Assembly (NCBI GenBank): GCA_903918755.1
Contig: CAIXFN010000108.1
Span: 17,249-81,248, forward strand
Direction of reading: 5' to 3'
Source: an uncultured Pedosphaera sp.
GTDB lineage: Bacteria > Verrucomicrobiota > Verrucomicrobiia > Limisphaerales > Pedosphaeraceae
DNA: 64,000 nt
The notes under the pieces are model-generated. The model had not been told where the DNA came from, made no database searches, and saw only the letters and a list, made by a program, of their open reading frames with translations. Shown here one piece after another: positions 26,186-35,681 of the stretch (the stretch's first letter is position 1; each line of letters starts with the position of its first letter). The position numbers and the translations under genes were made by a program.

Positions 26186-27142
26186 TCAAGGCAGCGGCTC
26201 GCCCCGCGCGGCAATTAGCAGGCGGTACCATTCCTCCCGGCTCAGTTCCACGGCCAACGCCTTCACCGCTTCGCGAATGCGGCCGGGATTGGTGGAGCCG
26301 ATGATCGGAATGATTTTGGCCGGGTGTTTCAACAGCCACGCCAAAGCGATGCCGGTGCGGGAAGCCCCGTGGGCGGCGGCCAGCGCGTCCAAAACTTCCA
26401 GCACGGAATCCACCTTGCCGGCGACATTACGCAAGGGAAAATTGGGATTATTGCCGTCCCCCAGCAGTCCCTTGGCCAGGGGACTCCACGCGAGCGGGGT
26501 CAGGCTGTTTTGCAGGCATTGATCCAGCGTGCCATCCGTGAAGCAGTCCAGTTTGGCCAGGCTGATTTCCACTTGGTGCACCACCAGCGGCATCGGACAG
26601 GCGGCTTGCAGCACTGCCACCAGGGAAGGCCGGGTGTTGCTTAGTCCGAAATAGCGGACCTTGCCCGCCCGTTGCAACTGCGCAAAGGCCTGCGCCACTT
26701 CCACCGGATCCGCGAGGTAATCGGGCCGGTGCAGTTGATAAAGATCAATCGTCTCCACGCCCAGGCGTTCCAGCGAACCTTCACACGCGCGAATGATGTG
26801 CTCCGCGGAAAAATCATACCGGCCGGGGGCCCCGGGGACGGGATCCCCCGCCACGCGAATCCCCCCCTTGGTGGCGATCAGGATCTGCTGCCGCATCCCG
26901 GAAACCTCCCGGAGCACCTGTCCGAAAATCCGCTCCGCCATCCCGCGACAATAAATATCGGCGTGATCAAAGAGCGTATAGCCGGACTCAAAGGCGGCAA
27001 TCACGGCTTGTCGCCCTTCCTGTTCCGTCGCCGGCGTGACCTCCGCCGGGGTCCAGGTCCCCGCCAGACGCCAACAACCGTAGGCCAGGCGGCTGCTCAT
27101 CAGCGCGGAAATACCGATGGGAATTTTTTGCATAGTCGTCAA
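26186..27142 (-). CDS. Aldo/keto reductase (YdhF-like)
   Basis: The 318-residue protein is a TIM-barrel aldo/keto reductase. It has LAYGCWRLAGTW, the catalytic stretch GYTLFDHADIYCRGMAE (Asp and Tyr), LIATKGGI (Lys), DLYQLHRPDY (His) and the NADPH-binding end IPIIGSTNPGRIREAVKAL. It resembles the YdhF oxidoreductase group, whose substrates are poorly known. It starts at the ATG at 27142 or the one at 27133. It is probably co-transcribed with agmatine deiminase, but a metabolic link is not obvious. Confidence 0.9.
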   Translation of the reverse strand: MTTMQKIPIGISALMSSRLAYGCWRLAGTWTPAEVTPATEQEGRQAVIAAFESGYTLFDHADIYCRGMAERIFGQVLREVSGMRQQILIATKGGIRVAGDPVPGAPGRYDFSAEHIIRACEGSLERLGVETIDLYQLHRPDYLADPVEVAQAFAQLQRAGKVRYFGLSNTRPSLVAVLQAACPMPLVVHQVEISLAKLDCFTDGTLDQCLQNSLTPLAWSPLAKGLLGDGNNPNFPLRNVAGKVDSVLEVLDALAAAHGASRTGIALAWLLKHPAKIIPIIGSTNPGRIREAVKALAVELSREEWYRLLIAARGEPLP

Positions 27143-27277
27143 GCGCCAGCAGGGTAAAACCAGACGGAAGCGGGCGCAAACCCAAAACGGAGCTATTCGC
27201 CGGGAAATGCACTGAACAAGTTCTGCTGATTTTGATCGACTGCACGAAGGGAAACTTTAGGATCAAGGAAAACTGCC

Positions 27278-28027
27278 ATGAAGCGTTTGGAAAATTCTGC
27301 GTCCGCGCCCCAACCGGGCCACCGGCGCCGTGGGGCCTTCACCCTGATTGAGTTGCTGGTCGTGATTGCCATCATCGCGATTCTTGCCGCCCTGCTCCTC
27401 CCCGCTCTGGCCCGGGCCCAGTCGCGGGCCGTCCGGATCAAGTGCATCAACAACGAGAAGCAAATCGGCCTCGCACTGCTCCTCTATGCGGACGACAACA
27501 AGGATCTCTATCCCGCTTATGGCGATTGGGCGGCTTTTGGCGGTAAGAAGGGGGTGGTCACCTTGCACGGCAGCCTGATCGAGGAAACGAACCGCCCCCT
27601 GAACCGCTATACTTCCAACATCGAAGTTTACCATTGCCCGGCGGACAAGGGTGATGCCCTGTATCCGTCGGTCACGCAGAACTGTTGGGATGCGTGGGGC
27701 AATAGTTACCTTATGACCTGGGCTTCCGAACGGTATCGCGTACAGCATGTCGGCGGCGACAGTCTGGTCTCGGCGAGCGACCCGGCGTCGGTGCCGATCC
27801 GCGGCCGGACGGTGGCGCAACGCCCCAGCTACAAATTAATTCTGAGCGATTGGCCCTGGTTTGGGGACCGGGATATCAACAACCCGCGCAGCGTGTGGCA
27901 TAATGACCGGGGCAAGCCGAATTTTCCCACCCTGTTTGGGGACAACCATGTGGACAATTTCAAGTTCCCGGCGAACCGGCAAAGTCTTGACGGTCTGGCC
28001 CCGGATCTGAATTTTGCGTGGTGGTGA
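27278..28027 (+). CDS. Prepilin-like protein with N-terminal cleavage/methylation motif
   Basis: The 249-residue protein begins with a short leader and the type IV pilin/type II secretion motif [20 protein letters not shown], so prepilin peptidase should cut before Phe. The rest is a globular domain with [12 protein letters not shown] near the end. That echoes the H-x-D-G-type tail of the large families of pseudopilin-like proteins typical of Verrucomicrobia and Planctomycetes. These may be pseudopilins or surface proteins rather than major pilins. The stop lies 3 nt from the end of the convergent RNase D gene. Confidence 0.88.
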   Translation: MKRLENSASAPQPGHRRRGAFTLIELLVVIAIIAILAALLLPALARAQSRAVRIKCINNEKQIGLALLLYADDNKDLYPAYGDWAAFGGKKGVVTLHGSLIEETNRPLNRYTSNIEVYHCPADKGDALYPSVTQNCWDAWGNSYLMTWASERYRVQHVGGDSLVSASDPASVPIRGRTVAQRPSYKLILSDWPWFGDRDINNPRSVWHNDRGKPNFPTLFGDNHVDNFKFPANRQSLDGLAPDLNFAWW

Positions 28028-28030
28028 GCC

Positions 28031-29089
28031 TCAGGCTTTGAGCAGGTCAAACTGCCACCTCATGAGGATGGTTTCGGCCTGCTGCCAATCCTCCGCCAGC
28101 GCCAACAATACCGCCCGACTGGCAATCAAAGTTGGGTCCAATCCCAATTCCGCCGCGCGCGCATCGCGCCGCTGCTGCAATTCCACCATCCGGCGCTTTT
28201 CGGTATCGGTAATCCGACGGCTGATCTGCCGGATGGGGTGTGGATGTTCGTCCGCGGGAATCGCGAGGCCTTGCGTGATGGCCGCCAGCAACGTTTCGCG
28301 ACGCCGATCCGAGAATCGGCGCGGGATGAAGGGATCCAATGGACGTCCGGAATCTGCCGCGGAAGCCAGGTCAAGCAAAGTTTCGTGCGACAAGATAAAA
28401 AAAGGTGGGCGGTTGGCCACCGTGGCCTCTGCTTCCCGCCACCGCCAAATTTCCCGCAGCACCGCCATGGCCGGCCGGCTCAGTCGATTGCTGCCTTTGA
28501 TCCGCCAGACGAGATCGGCATCCACCGGCCGCAATTGTGAACAATCCGCCACCAGTCGCGCGCACGATTCCTGATGCCAGCCCAGGCGGCCCTTGGCGAG
28601 TAATTCAGCCTTGAGCAAATCCGAGAGGGGTTTGAGGTAGTGCGTGTCGTTGCGCGCGTAGGCCGCCATCCGGTCCGTCAGCGGTCGCTTCGCCCAATCC
28701 GCCTTCTGGGAACCCTTGTCCAACGTCACTCCCAGGAACTGCGAAACCAGATTGGTGAGGCCGAATTGCATAATGCCGAGCAATCGACTGGCTAGCATGG
28801 TATCAAAAATCGCGGTGGGCGCGAAATCGTGGTGTTTTCGAAACAACCGCAAATCGTAATCAGACCCGTGCATGATCAGTTCATGGGCACTGAATGCCGC
28901 AAGCAGCGGGGCGAGGTCAATGTCCGCCAAAGGGTCGATCAACTCGTCACCAAAAGGGGTCGTAATCTGGAGCAGGCACAGTTTTTCCGGATACGCATGC
29001 AGGCTGTCCGCTTCCGTGTCGAGGGCTATCCAGGGGGCATGTTGGAGCCGTCCCAAGCATTCTTTGAGTCTTGTTTCGCTGTCAATCAC
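28031..29089 (-). CDS. rnd: Ribonuclease D
   Basis: About 352 residues read from the GTG at 29089 (VIDSETRLKECLGRL), the normal RNase D opening; the ATG upstream at 29239 would cross into the divergent ligase gene. DEDD exonuclease residues are visible in WIALDTEADS, HGSDYDLRLF and YARNDTHYL. One or two HRDC-like domains follow (AMAVLREIWRWREAEA, then the C-terminal half). The enzyme trims the 3' end of tRNA precursors and other structured RNAs. Confidence 0.92.
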   Translation of the reverse strand: MIDSETRLKECLGRLQHAPWIALDTEADSLHAYPEKLCLLQITTPFGDELIDPLADIDLAPLLAAFSAHELIMHGSDYDLRLFRKHHDFAPTAIFDTMLASRLLGIMQFGLTNLVSQFLGVTLDKGSQKADWAKRPLTDRMAAYARNDTHYLKPLSDLLKAELLAKGRLGWHQESCARLVADCSQLRPVDADLVWRIKGSNRLSRPAMAVLREIWRWREAEATVANRPPFFILSHETLLDLASAADSGRPLDPFIPRRFSDRRRETLLAAITQGLAIPADEHPHPIRQISRRITDTEKRRMVELQQRRDARAAELGLDPTLIASRAVLLALAEDWQQAETILMRWQFDLLKA

Positions 29090-29181
29090 TGCTGCAACAT
29101 TATCGCTAACGCCCGGGACTGGAAACCAGAAAATGACTTCACACTTGGCGCGGGCCGGGGAGACCGCTAATTTGAGATTCA

Positions 29182-30675
29182 ATGAATCTGGTCCTTTCTC
29201 TTGACCGTGCGGTCGCGCAAAACCCGAAAAAAGCGGCAATTTTCTGGGGTGAGTGCGAAATCAGCTATCTCGAACTCCAGGCGGAAACCACCCGGGTGGC
29301 GGCTTATTTGCAACAGGTGCTCGGGGTTCGCGCGGGTGACCGCGTTGGCCTGTGGTTGAAAAACTGCCCGGAGTTCATCCCGGCTTTGTTCGGAATTCTC
29401 CAAGCGGGAGCGGTGGTCGTGCCGATCAACAACTTCCTCAAGCCGAACGAGGTGGCCTATATTTTAAACGATGCGGGGGCGGATGTCCTGCTCACCGATG
29501 CCGGACTGGCCACGGGCATCCCCGAGTTGACCGCGGCGCGGCCTTCGCTGAAGTCCTTGATGCTCGAGCAATTTGGCCAGGGCAACCTGACGGCCCCCGC
29601 CTTTGTCCCGGTCGAGCGCAGCGAAGCGGATCTGGCGGTGATTATTTACACTTCCGGCACCACGGGCCGGCCCAAAGGAGCCATGCTCACGCACGGAAAC
29701 CTGATGCATAACGTCGAGAGTTGTCGGCGGGTCTTGGAAACGATTGCGGACGACCGGATCGCCGTACTCCTGCCCATGTTCCACAGCTTCATGCTTTGTG
29801 TGGGGGTCATGCTGCCATTGCTGGTGGGCGCCTCAATCGTGTTGCTGGGTTCCGTCCATCCGCCTCGCAGCGTGATGCAGGAAATCATCCACCGGCAGGC
29901 GACCATCCTGCCTGCGATTCCCCAGTTCTTCCGCACTATGACCCACGCCCAGTTGCCCGACCACTTGCCGTTGCGCATGGTCATCAGCGGCGCTGCCCCC
30001 CTGCCCTTGCAAGTCCTCGAGGATTTCAGCAAAAAATTTCCTTTCCCGCTGATCGAAGGTTACGGGCTGAGCGAGGCCAGTCCCGTCGTCACCAAAAACC
30101 CCCTCCACGGGGTGCGCAAACCCGGCTCGATCGGCTTGCCCATTTACGATGTCGAAGTCACGATTCAGGACGATTTCGGCAACGTGCTGCCGGACGGCCA
30201 ACCGGGCGAGTTGTGCGTTCGGGGTGGCAATGTCATGCTGGGGTATTGGAATCAGCCGGCCGAAACAGCCAAGGCTCTCCGCAATGGTTGGTTGCTGACT
30301 GGGGATATCGCTTATCGGGATTCGGATGGCTACTTTTTTATCACGGACCGGAAAAAGGACATGCTCCTCGTTAACGGGATTAACGTTTACCCGCGGGAAG
30401 TGGAGGAGATCATCTATCAATTCCCCGGGGTCAAAGAGGCGTCGGTGATCGGGATCCCCGACACCCGCAAGGGCGAACAGCCCTTGGCCTTCGTCTCCGT
30501 GAACGAAGGCGGCGCGGTGGATGAGACGGCATTACTGCACTTTGTGCGCTCCAAGATCGCCGATTACAAAGTGCCGCGGCGGGTGGTTTTCCTGCCCGCC
30601 CTGCCCCGGAACGCCACCGGCAAGATCCTGAAGACGGCTTTGCGCGATTTGGCAGCCCAGCAGGCAACCGCTTGA
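29182..30675 (+). CDS. Long-chain acyl-CoA ligase / AMP-binding enzyme
   Basis: The 497-residue protein has all core ANL motifs: the phosphate loop IIYTSGTTGRPKGAML, EGYGLSEASPVV, the ATP-binding TGDIAYRDSDGYFFITDRKKD and the C-terminal Lys motif LPRNATGKILK. It activates a carboxylic acid as an acyl-adenylate and then, most likely, as an acyl-CoA in the cytoplasm. The FadD-like length and sequence favour fatty acids, though related enzymes use aryl acids. It is divergent from rnd, with a 92-nt shared promoter region. Confidence 0.9.
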   Translation: MNLVLSLDRAVAQNPKKAAIFWGECEISYLELQAETTRVAAYLQQVLGVRAGDRVGLWLKNCPEFIPALFGILQAGAVVVPINNFLKPNEVAYILNDAGADVLLTDAGLATGIPELTAARPSLKSLMLEQFGQGNLTAPAFVPVERSEADLAVIIYTSGTTGRPKGAMLTHGNLMHNVESCRRVLETIADDRIAVLLPMFHSFMLCVGVMLPLLVGASIVLLGSVHPPRSVMQEIIHRQATILPAIPQFFRTMTHAQLPDHLPLRMVISGAAPLPLQVLEDFSKKFPFPLIEGYGLSEASPVVTKNPLHGVRKPGSIGLPIYDVEVTIQDDFGNVLPDGQPGELCVRGGNVMLGYWNQPAETAKALRNGWLLTGDIAYRDSDGYFFITDRKKDMLLVNGINVYPREVEEIIYQFPGVKEASVIGIPDTRKGEQPLAFVSVNEGGAVDETALLHFVRSKIADYKVPRRVVFLPALPRNATGKILKTALRDLAAQQATA

Positions 30676-31145
30676 TTAAAAATGACTTAAAGAAGTAACG
30701 GAGGATGTATTCCAACCGGAAGCAGCAACCCGCCCAACCCCGCAAAGCCCCAGACTACGGCAGCGACGTTTCCAGTGCCACAGTCCAGCTTGGCGACGGC
30801 AGAAAGACGACCTGAATTTGGCGGGGAGTGCGAGGCGTCCGAGCGTGCTCTTCAACCAAAAGCACGCCCGGACGGATATTTCCCGATCTCTCGCAGCCTG
30901 GACTTTGGCAGTTTGCGCTTCTGCCGCCGCCCAATTTCATCCCAAAATTCCGATGAAAACCGGATCTTGAACTCGAACCGAGCTGCCAGATCTTCTTCAC
31001 TCGCGATTATTACTACACCTGGAAACCAGCGGACGATACTGTGCCTTGCGAGGCACACCCTGTGCTTTCCTCAGCACAGGGTTGCCCGCCCCCGGCGTAA
31101 AATTCATAATCGGACCACACTCCATCCGAGAATGGCGTCAAACTG
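30676..31145. other. Intergenic leader region of the second propeller kinase
   Basis: 470 bases without a convincing gene; the small open frames on both strands lack protein-like composition. Two tandem hairpins lie at 31041-31082, 64 nt before the kinase start. No clear promoter was recognised. Confidence 0.6.
31041..31082 (+). promoter_or_regulatory. Two tandem hairpins upstream of the propeller kinase
   Basis: Hairpin 1 is GTGCCT-TGCG-AGGCAC (31041-31056). Hairpin 2 is ACCCTGTGCT-TTCCTC-AGCACAGGGT (31057-31082). Both stems are perfect and the second begins at the base after the first ends. There is no T-tract. They could be a leader RNA structure for the gene starting at 31146 or a decayed palindromic repeat. 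Confidence 0.45.
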
Positions 31146-34100
31146 ATGCGCAAAAGCTGGCTATTTCCGCTGGCGACAGCCCTGCTCTTCTCCACTCTAT
31201 CCTGTTGGGGACAAAGGGCTTCCAATTGGCGCGTATATAAACTGGCGGACGGACTGGTCTCCGCGGAATGCACTGCGGTGACGGTCGATTTGCATACCAA
31301 TGTGTACGTCCGCCACCCAAAATTTGACTCCGCTACCGTCCTGGATGGATTCGGTGTGCGCACGATTGTGTTCCCGCGTTCGGGGATCGACCGGATCTAT
31401 GCCAGTCCGGGCGGACGCCAGATTTGGGCGGCATATGCCGACGGATTGCAGGAGCAACTGAACGAAGTTTGGGTGCGGTTTCCCGTGCGGGAAATCGCCG
31501 CCGAGATGCGGGACCCAAATCGCGATCCTTCCCATCCCATCCCTCTCTGCCCGGTGCGCCAGGGACGGGTTCTATACCTGTTACGCCGCGAACTGATGGA
31601 ACTCAACGCGGAACAAACCAATGCCGTCAAGCGAACTTCTGTCCGTTCCGTCACCGAGACCGGTCTGGGAAGTTTCCTCGATATGACGATTGCCCGCGAT
31701 GGCGGCTTGTTGATCACGGGCGAGCGCGGACTGGCGCGGGTGGAAGGACCGGCGCGGCTTATCCGCCCGGAAACGCGCTGGCAGGAACATTTCCTGCCCG
31801 AATCTTTTGGCGCCCACAACCTGTCTCAACCGGTGGAAGATGCCGATGGGGGCGTCACGGCGATCGCCGAAACGGTGGATGGCAAGCGCAAGCTGATCGT
31901 CCATTTTGATGAGCGCGATGGCTGGTCATTGCCGCCCGGACTGCCGGCCATGGTGCGACAGGAACCTCAGCGGGCCTGGCGTGGACCGTTGGGCACATGG
32001 TGGACCACCGGGGGGGAGGGATTATTCCAATGGGACCCCGTCGCCCAGCAAATGTTGGAGAATGAGGAGGTCCAGGCCCGCCGTTACTTCGACCTGGCCA
32101 CGGAAGCCGGTGGCGCGTTCTGGCTGGCCAGTTCGGACGGCCTCTTCCGCTATGCCCCCCAAATCTGGCGCAATCTGGACCTCCCGCAGCCGGTTAATTT
32201 CCCGGTCAGTTGCCTTACCGAAGACGACTCTGGTCGGCTCTGGTTTGCCACCACGAATGCGGTCTATGCGTGGCAAAATGAGCAGTGGCGGGAATATCCC
32301 TTTCCCGCGGCACAATCCGAGCAATTGCGCGAAATCCGGACTTTAACCTCCCTCCCCAATGGGAACCTGCTGCTGGAGAGCGCAACCCGCGGATATCAAT
32401 TGCAAGCGGAGGTGGGTCAATTTGTGTCCGCCGCTTCGGCCGAAGGCCAGCGCACCTTTAAATCCTTGGGCCGATTCCGCAACGGCAGCGTGATCGTGCA
32501 AAATCTGCGCTCGAATCTCCCCCCCTCGGCTTACCATTTGCAGTTGTACGACGGGACCAACTTTAAACCCTGGCCGGTGGCGGAACCCGAGGCTGGTCTG
32601 GGCGAGGACCTGCTGGCCTGTCTGTCGGCCCTGAATGGCGACATCTGGTTGAGCGGTCGCAACGGGGTCGGCTGGTACCATGACCGCAAATGGCAGTTGT
32701 TCCGCGTCGCTACGGGAGATGCTCCGGAAGGAATGCTCCGCTTCCTGGAACTGGCGGATGGCCGGATTTGGGGCGCCACCCGTGACCAACTTTGGACTTT
32801 TGATGGGCAAGGCTGGTCCCGCACCCGGCCCGGTTTTGACCGGATCAATGCCATCGTGCGGTATGGCGATGGCGCTTGGGTGGCCAGCAATTCAGGACTT
32901 TACCGTTATTTCCAAGGTGCCTGGGTGGAAAACGGGATCGAGGAGGGCTTGCCCCCGGCAGCCATCAACCAGATGTACCTGGATCGTCGTGACCGATTGT
33001 GGGTCGCCACCGCCCGCGGCTTGAGCCGGTACCATCCGGAGGCGGATCTCGATCCCCCGCGGACCTATATCCAACCCATTCAGGACAAGGGCAACCCCAT
33101 TGAAGTGGGCAGCACCGTGGCGCTTAACTTCTTCGGCCAGGACAAATGGAAATACACGCCCCGGGACCGCTTGCTTTATTCCTACCGTCTGGATGAAAAG
33201 GACTGGACCATATTCCAGGAGTCCAACACCGTTTCGTTCTTCGATCTGACGGAAGGCAAGCATGTCTTCCAAGTCCGGGCGATGGATCGGAACTGCAACA
33301 TTGACAACCGTGCGGCCCGGCTGGAATTTTCGCTAACGCTGCCCTGGTACGAGGAGTCGCGCTTATTGCTCATCACCGGCGCGGGGGTGGCGGCGGCCGT
33401 GTTCTTTGCCGCGTTGGCCTTTAACCGGCACCGCCGGTTGGTGCGCAGCTATGCGGAAGTTGAGCGGCAGGTGGCGGAACGCACGCGACAATTGGAACGC
33501 GCCAACCAGGAGTTGCTCCAAAGCCAGAAAATGACGGCCTTGGGCACCCTGGCTGCCGGGATTGCCCACGATTTCAACAATATCCTTTCCATCATCAAAG
33601 GCTCCGCCCAAATCATCGAAGACAATCTGGAGAATCCCGAGAAGGTCCGCATCCGGGTGGACCGCATCAAGACGGTGGTGGAGCAAGGCTCGGGCATCGT
33701 AAGGGCGATGCTCGGGTTCAGCCGGGCTTCCGATCGCGAACCGGCGCTCTGCGACATCAATATGGTGGTGGAAGACACCGTGAAATTGCTGGGGGACCGG
33801 TTCCTCCGGGAAGTTGAAATTCGGCTCGACCGTTCCCCCAATCTGCCCAGCCTTCCTGCCCCCAAGGATTTCATCCAGCAAATCCTCTTGAACATTCTCT
33901 TCAATGCGGCGGAAGCCAGCAGCGATCGCAAACAGGTGGTTCTCGCCACCGGGCAAACCACCACCCTGCCGCTCGGATTGGCCCTGGCACCCGCTCCGGC
34001 GCCGCGCTACGTCACCGTGACGATCACCGATTTCGGTTGCGGCATCACCGCGGAAAACCTCCCCCGGATTTTCGAGCCCTTTTTCACCACCAAGGCCCTC

Positions 34101-34271
34101 TCGGCCCGTCGTGGCACAGGTTTGGGTCTTTCCATGGTGTATGAACTGGCGAAAAAGATGTCCGCGGGCCTGGCGGTCGCATCCGTGCTGAATCAAGGCA
34201 CCACCTTTACCCTGGTCCTTCCCGCCGGCCCGGAACTCAAGTTCCCGCCGGCCCGGAACCCAGGGAGTTGA
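31146..34271 (+). CDS. Propeller-type sensor histidine kinase
   Basis: 1041 residues with an N-terminal signal (MRKSWLFPLATALLFSTLSC). A long region of propeller repeats follows (GGAFWLASSDGLFRYAPQ, GDGAWVASNSGLYRY, RLWVATARGLSRYHPE). Then come a Y_Y_Y-like domain (LLYSYRLDEKDWTIF), a membrane helix near 740-762 (LLLITGAGVAAAVFFAALAF), a coiled coil, and a kinase core with H808 in MTALGTLAAGIAHDFNNILS. The HATPase motifs are NILFNAAEAS, DFGCGITAENL and GTGLGLSMVYEL. The signal is probably periplasmic. There is no receiver domain or adjacent response regulator. The gene end overlaps the convergent cyclic-nucleotide protein gene by 35 nt. Confidence 0.9.
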   Translation: MRKSWLFPLATALLFSTLSCWGQRASNWRVYKLADGLVSAECTAVTVDLHTNVYVRHPKFDSATVLDGFGVRTIVFPRSGIDRIYASPGGRQIWAAYADGLQEQLNEVWVRFPVREIAAEMRDPNRDPSHPIPLCPVRQGRVLYLLRRELMELNAEQTNAVKRTSVRSVTETGLGSFLDMTIARDGGLLITGERGLARVEGPARLIRPETRWQEHFLPESFGAHNLSQPVEDADGGVTAIAETVDGKRKLIVHFDERDGWSLPPGLPAMVRQEPQRAWRGPLGTWWTTGGEGLFQWDPVAQQMLENEEVQARRYFDLATEAGGAFWLASSDGLFRYAPQIWRNLDLPQPVNFPVSCLTEDDSGRLWFATTNAVYAWQNEQWREYPFPAAQSEQLREIRTLTSLPNGNLLLESATRGYQLQAEVGQFVSAASAEGQRTFKSLGRFRNGSVIVQNLRSNLPPSAYHLQLYDGTNFKPWPVAEPEAGLGEDLLACLSALNGDIWLSGRNGVGWYHDRKWQLFRVATGDAPEGMLRFLELADGRIWGATRDQLWTFDGQGWSRTRPGFDRINAIVRYGDGAWVASNSGLYRYFQGAWVENGIEEGLPPAAINQMYLDRRDRLWVATARGLSRYHPEADLDPPRTYIQPIQDKGNPIEVGSTVALNFFGQDKWKYTPRDRLLYSYRLDEKDWTIFQESNTVSFFDLTEGKHVFQVRAMDRNCNIDNRAARLEFSLTLPWYEESRLLLITGAGVAAAVFFAALAFNRHRRLVRSYAEVERQVAERTRQLERANQELLQSQKMTALGTLAAGIAHDFNNILSIIKGSAQIIEDNLENPEKVRIRVDRIKTVVEQGSGIVRAMLGFSRASDREPALCDINMVVEDTVKLLGDRFLREVEIRLDRSPNLPSLPAPKDFIQQILLNILFNAAEASSDRKQVVLATGQTTTLPLGLALAPAPAPRYVTVTITDFGCGITAENLPRIFEPFFTTKALSARRGTGLGLSMVYELAKKMSAGLAVASVLNQGTTFTLVLPAGPELKFPPARNPGS

Positions 34272-34695
34272 TCAACGACTGTTCCTTGTCAATCAGGGTG
34301 CGCAACGAGTGCCTCAGGATGCGTTGGGACAGACTCACATTGCTCAAAAGCATTTGTCGGAAGGCGTCCGCCGTCCACCGCACTACCAATAATTTTTCCC
34401 GCGCGCGCAGCGAGGCGGAGCGGGGAATGCCGCACAACACGGCAATCTCTCCCAGAATCGTGCCCGGCCCCGAGTCCACCAGGGAGATCACGCGCCCGGA
34501 ACGCACCACGTAAACTTCCGCCGAACCCGCCAGCACCAGCAGGACGAACTCCGCCGTATCTCCTTCGTGAAAAAGCACCGACCCAACATCGTGCTCCTGC
34601 ACGGTCCCTTTCTCCAAAACGAATTTCGCCCCGTGGGTCGTGTACCCGGCGAACAACGGAAAGCGGGTCATCAACTCAGCATATTTCTCATTCAT
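34237..34695 (-). CDS. Stand-alone cyclic-nucleotide-binding-domain protein
   Basis: The 152-residue protein is a Crp-like cNMP beta-roll: MTRFPLFAGYTTHG, GSVLFHEGDTAEFVLLVLAGSAEVYVV, and GTILGEIAVLCGIPRSASLRARE, which matches the phosphate-binding cassette. A C-terminal helix follows (LSQRILRHSLRTLIDKEQSLI). It has no DNA-binding domain, so it may regulate a partner by binding. The gene is antisense to the last 35 nt of the propeller kinase gene. The partner is unknown. Confidence 0.85.
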   Translation of the reverse strand: MNEKYAELMTRFPLFAGYTTHGAKFVLEKGTVQEHDVGSVLFHEGDTAEFVLLVLAGSAEVYVVRSGRVISLVDSGPGTILGEIAVLCGIPRSASLRAREKLLVVRWTADAFRQMLLSNVSLSQRILRHSLRTLIDKEQSLINSLGSGPAGT

Positions 34696-34895
34696 AAGAA
34701 TTGCATTGGACTAGCCGGCCACAACGTGCTCCGATCAGATTCACGTCATAGGCCGCCCACAAAAAAAACTCCGCGCCGGTCTTCACCGTGGCGAAATCGT
34801 TTCTCACCTTGCCGCGCCTGGCAAGCCCAAAGCGGTAAGGGCGACAGATCGAGCGCCCGCTGCCTCCGGACCACGAAATGCGCCCAGGAACTCAC

Positions 34896-35585
34896 TCAGT
34901 GCGCGTCTTCCGGTGTCACTCCCAAAACGATGTCAAACCGGGCCGCCAATTCTGCGGTCCGGGAATTCTTCAACGGGGTGAAATCAACCGTCACGGTTTC
35001 CTTGGCCGCCGCGTCGCCGAGATTCTGGTAAATGCCATCCTTGGCATTGCCGGGGTCGCCCTTGACGAATAGTTGCGTCGTCCAATCCGCCCGTCCTTTG
35101 GCTTTGATTTTAAAATGGATATGCGGCGCCTGGCGACCGGGATAGCGCACGGGTTTGATCGTGCGAAAGTAATACTCCCCCGTGGAACTCGTCAGGAAAC
35201 GACCGAAGCCCTGAAAATGGGAATCATATTTCGCCTGATTGGCGCGATCCGCGAGGTAAACTCCTTCGTGGTCCGTGCTCCAAATTTCCACGGTGGCGTT
35301 GCGGATCGGATTGCCTTTGATATCCAGCAACCGCCCACTTAAGTGGGTAATCTCACCCACCGCCGGCGTAATCGAATCGTTGAGGATGAGTAGGTCGTTG
35401 TCGGTATCCAGCGGCAGTTTGGGGGGATAGAACGGACCTTCTTCCACCATGATGGTGCGTCGGCTCAATTCCTCGGCGAAGGCGCCGCGGACGCTGAAGA
35501 ACGCCGCCGCCAGGGCGGTTTGGCGCAGAAAACCCCGGCGCGAAGGGGCGCTCGCACCGGGCCAAGGGATAAGCTTTGAGTCCAT
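34896..35585 (-). CDS. Tat-exported intradiol ring-cleavage dioxygenase
   Basis: The 229-residue protein has a twin-arginine signal (SRRGFLRQTALAAAFF). The mature part fits the protocatechuate/catechol dioxygenase fold: EGPFYPP, then NATVEIWSTDHEGVYLAD with a candidate Fe ligand Tyr, GEYYFRTIKPVRYPGRQAPHIHFKIKAKG with the second Tyr and the His pair, and LFVKGDPGNAKDGI. Intradiol enzymes cleave catechol-type rings with Fe(III). Export by Tat suggests a periplasmic or extracellular role on plant or lignin phenolics; this is inference. Confidence 0.85.
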   Translation of the reverse strand: MDSKLIPWPGASAPSRRGFLRQTALAAAFFSVRGAFAEELSRRTIMVEEGPFYPPKLPLDTDNDLLILNDSITPAVGEITHLSGRLLDIKGNPIRNATVEIWSTDHEGVYLADRANQAKYDSHFQGFGRFLTSSTGEYYFRTIKPVRYPGRQAPHIHFKIKAKGRADWTTQLFVKGDPGNAKDGIYQNLGDAAAKETVTVDFTPLKNSRTAELAARFDIVLGVTPEDAH

Positions 35586-35681
35586 GCGCCATTATTTCAC
35601 CTAACCCCCCATTGGCGTCGATGCAAAAATCATCCCCCGCAACCGGAATTTGCCCCCCGTCGCGCACCGCCCGCGCGGGAA

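Noticed and set aside
30775..31146. A 123-codon frame upstream of the second propeller kinase
   Set aside because: Its composition is not protein-like and it runs through the tandem hairpins.
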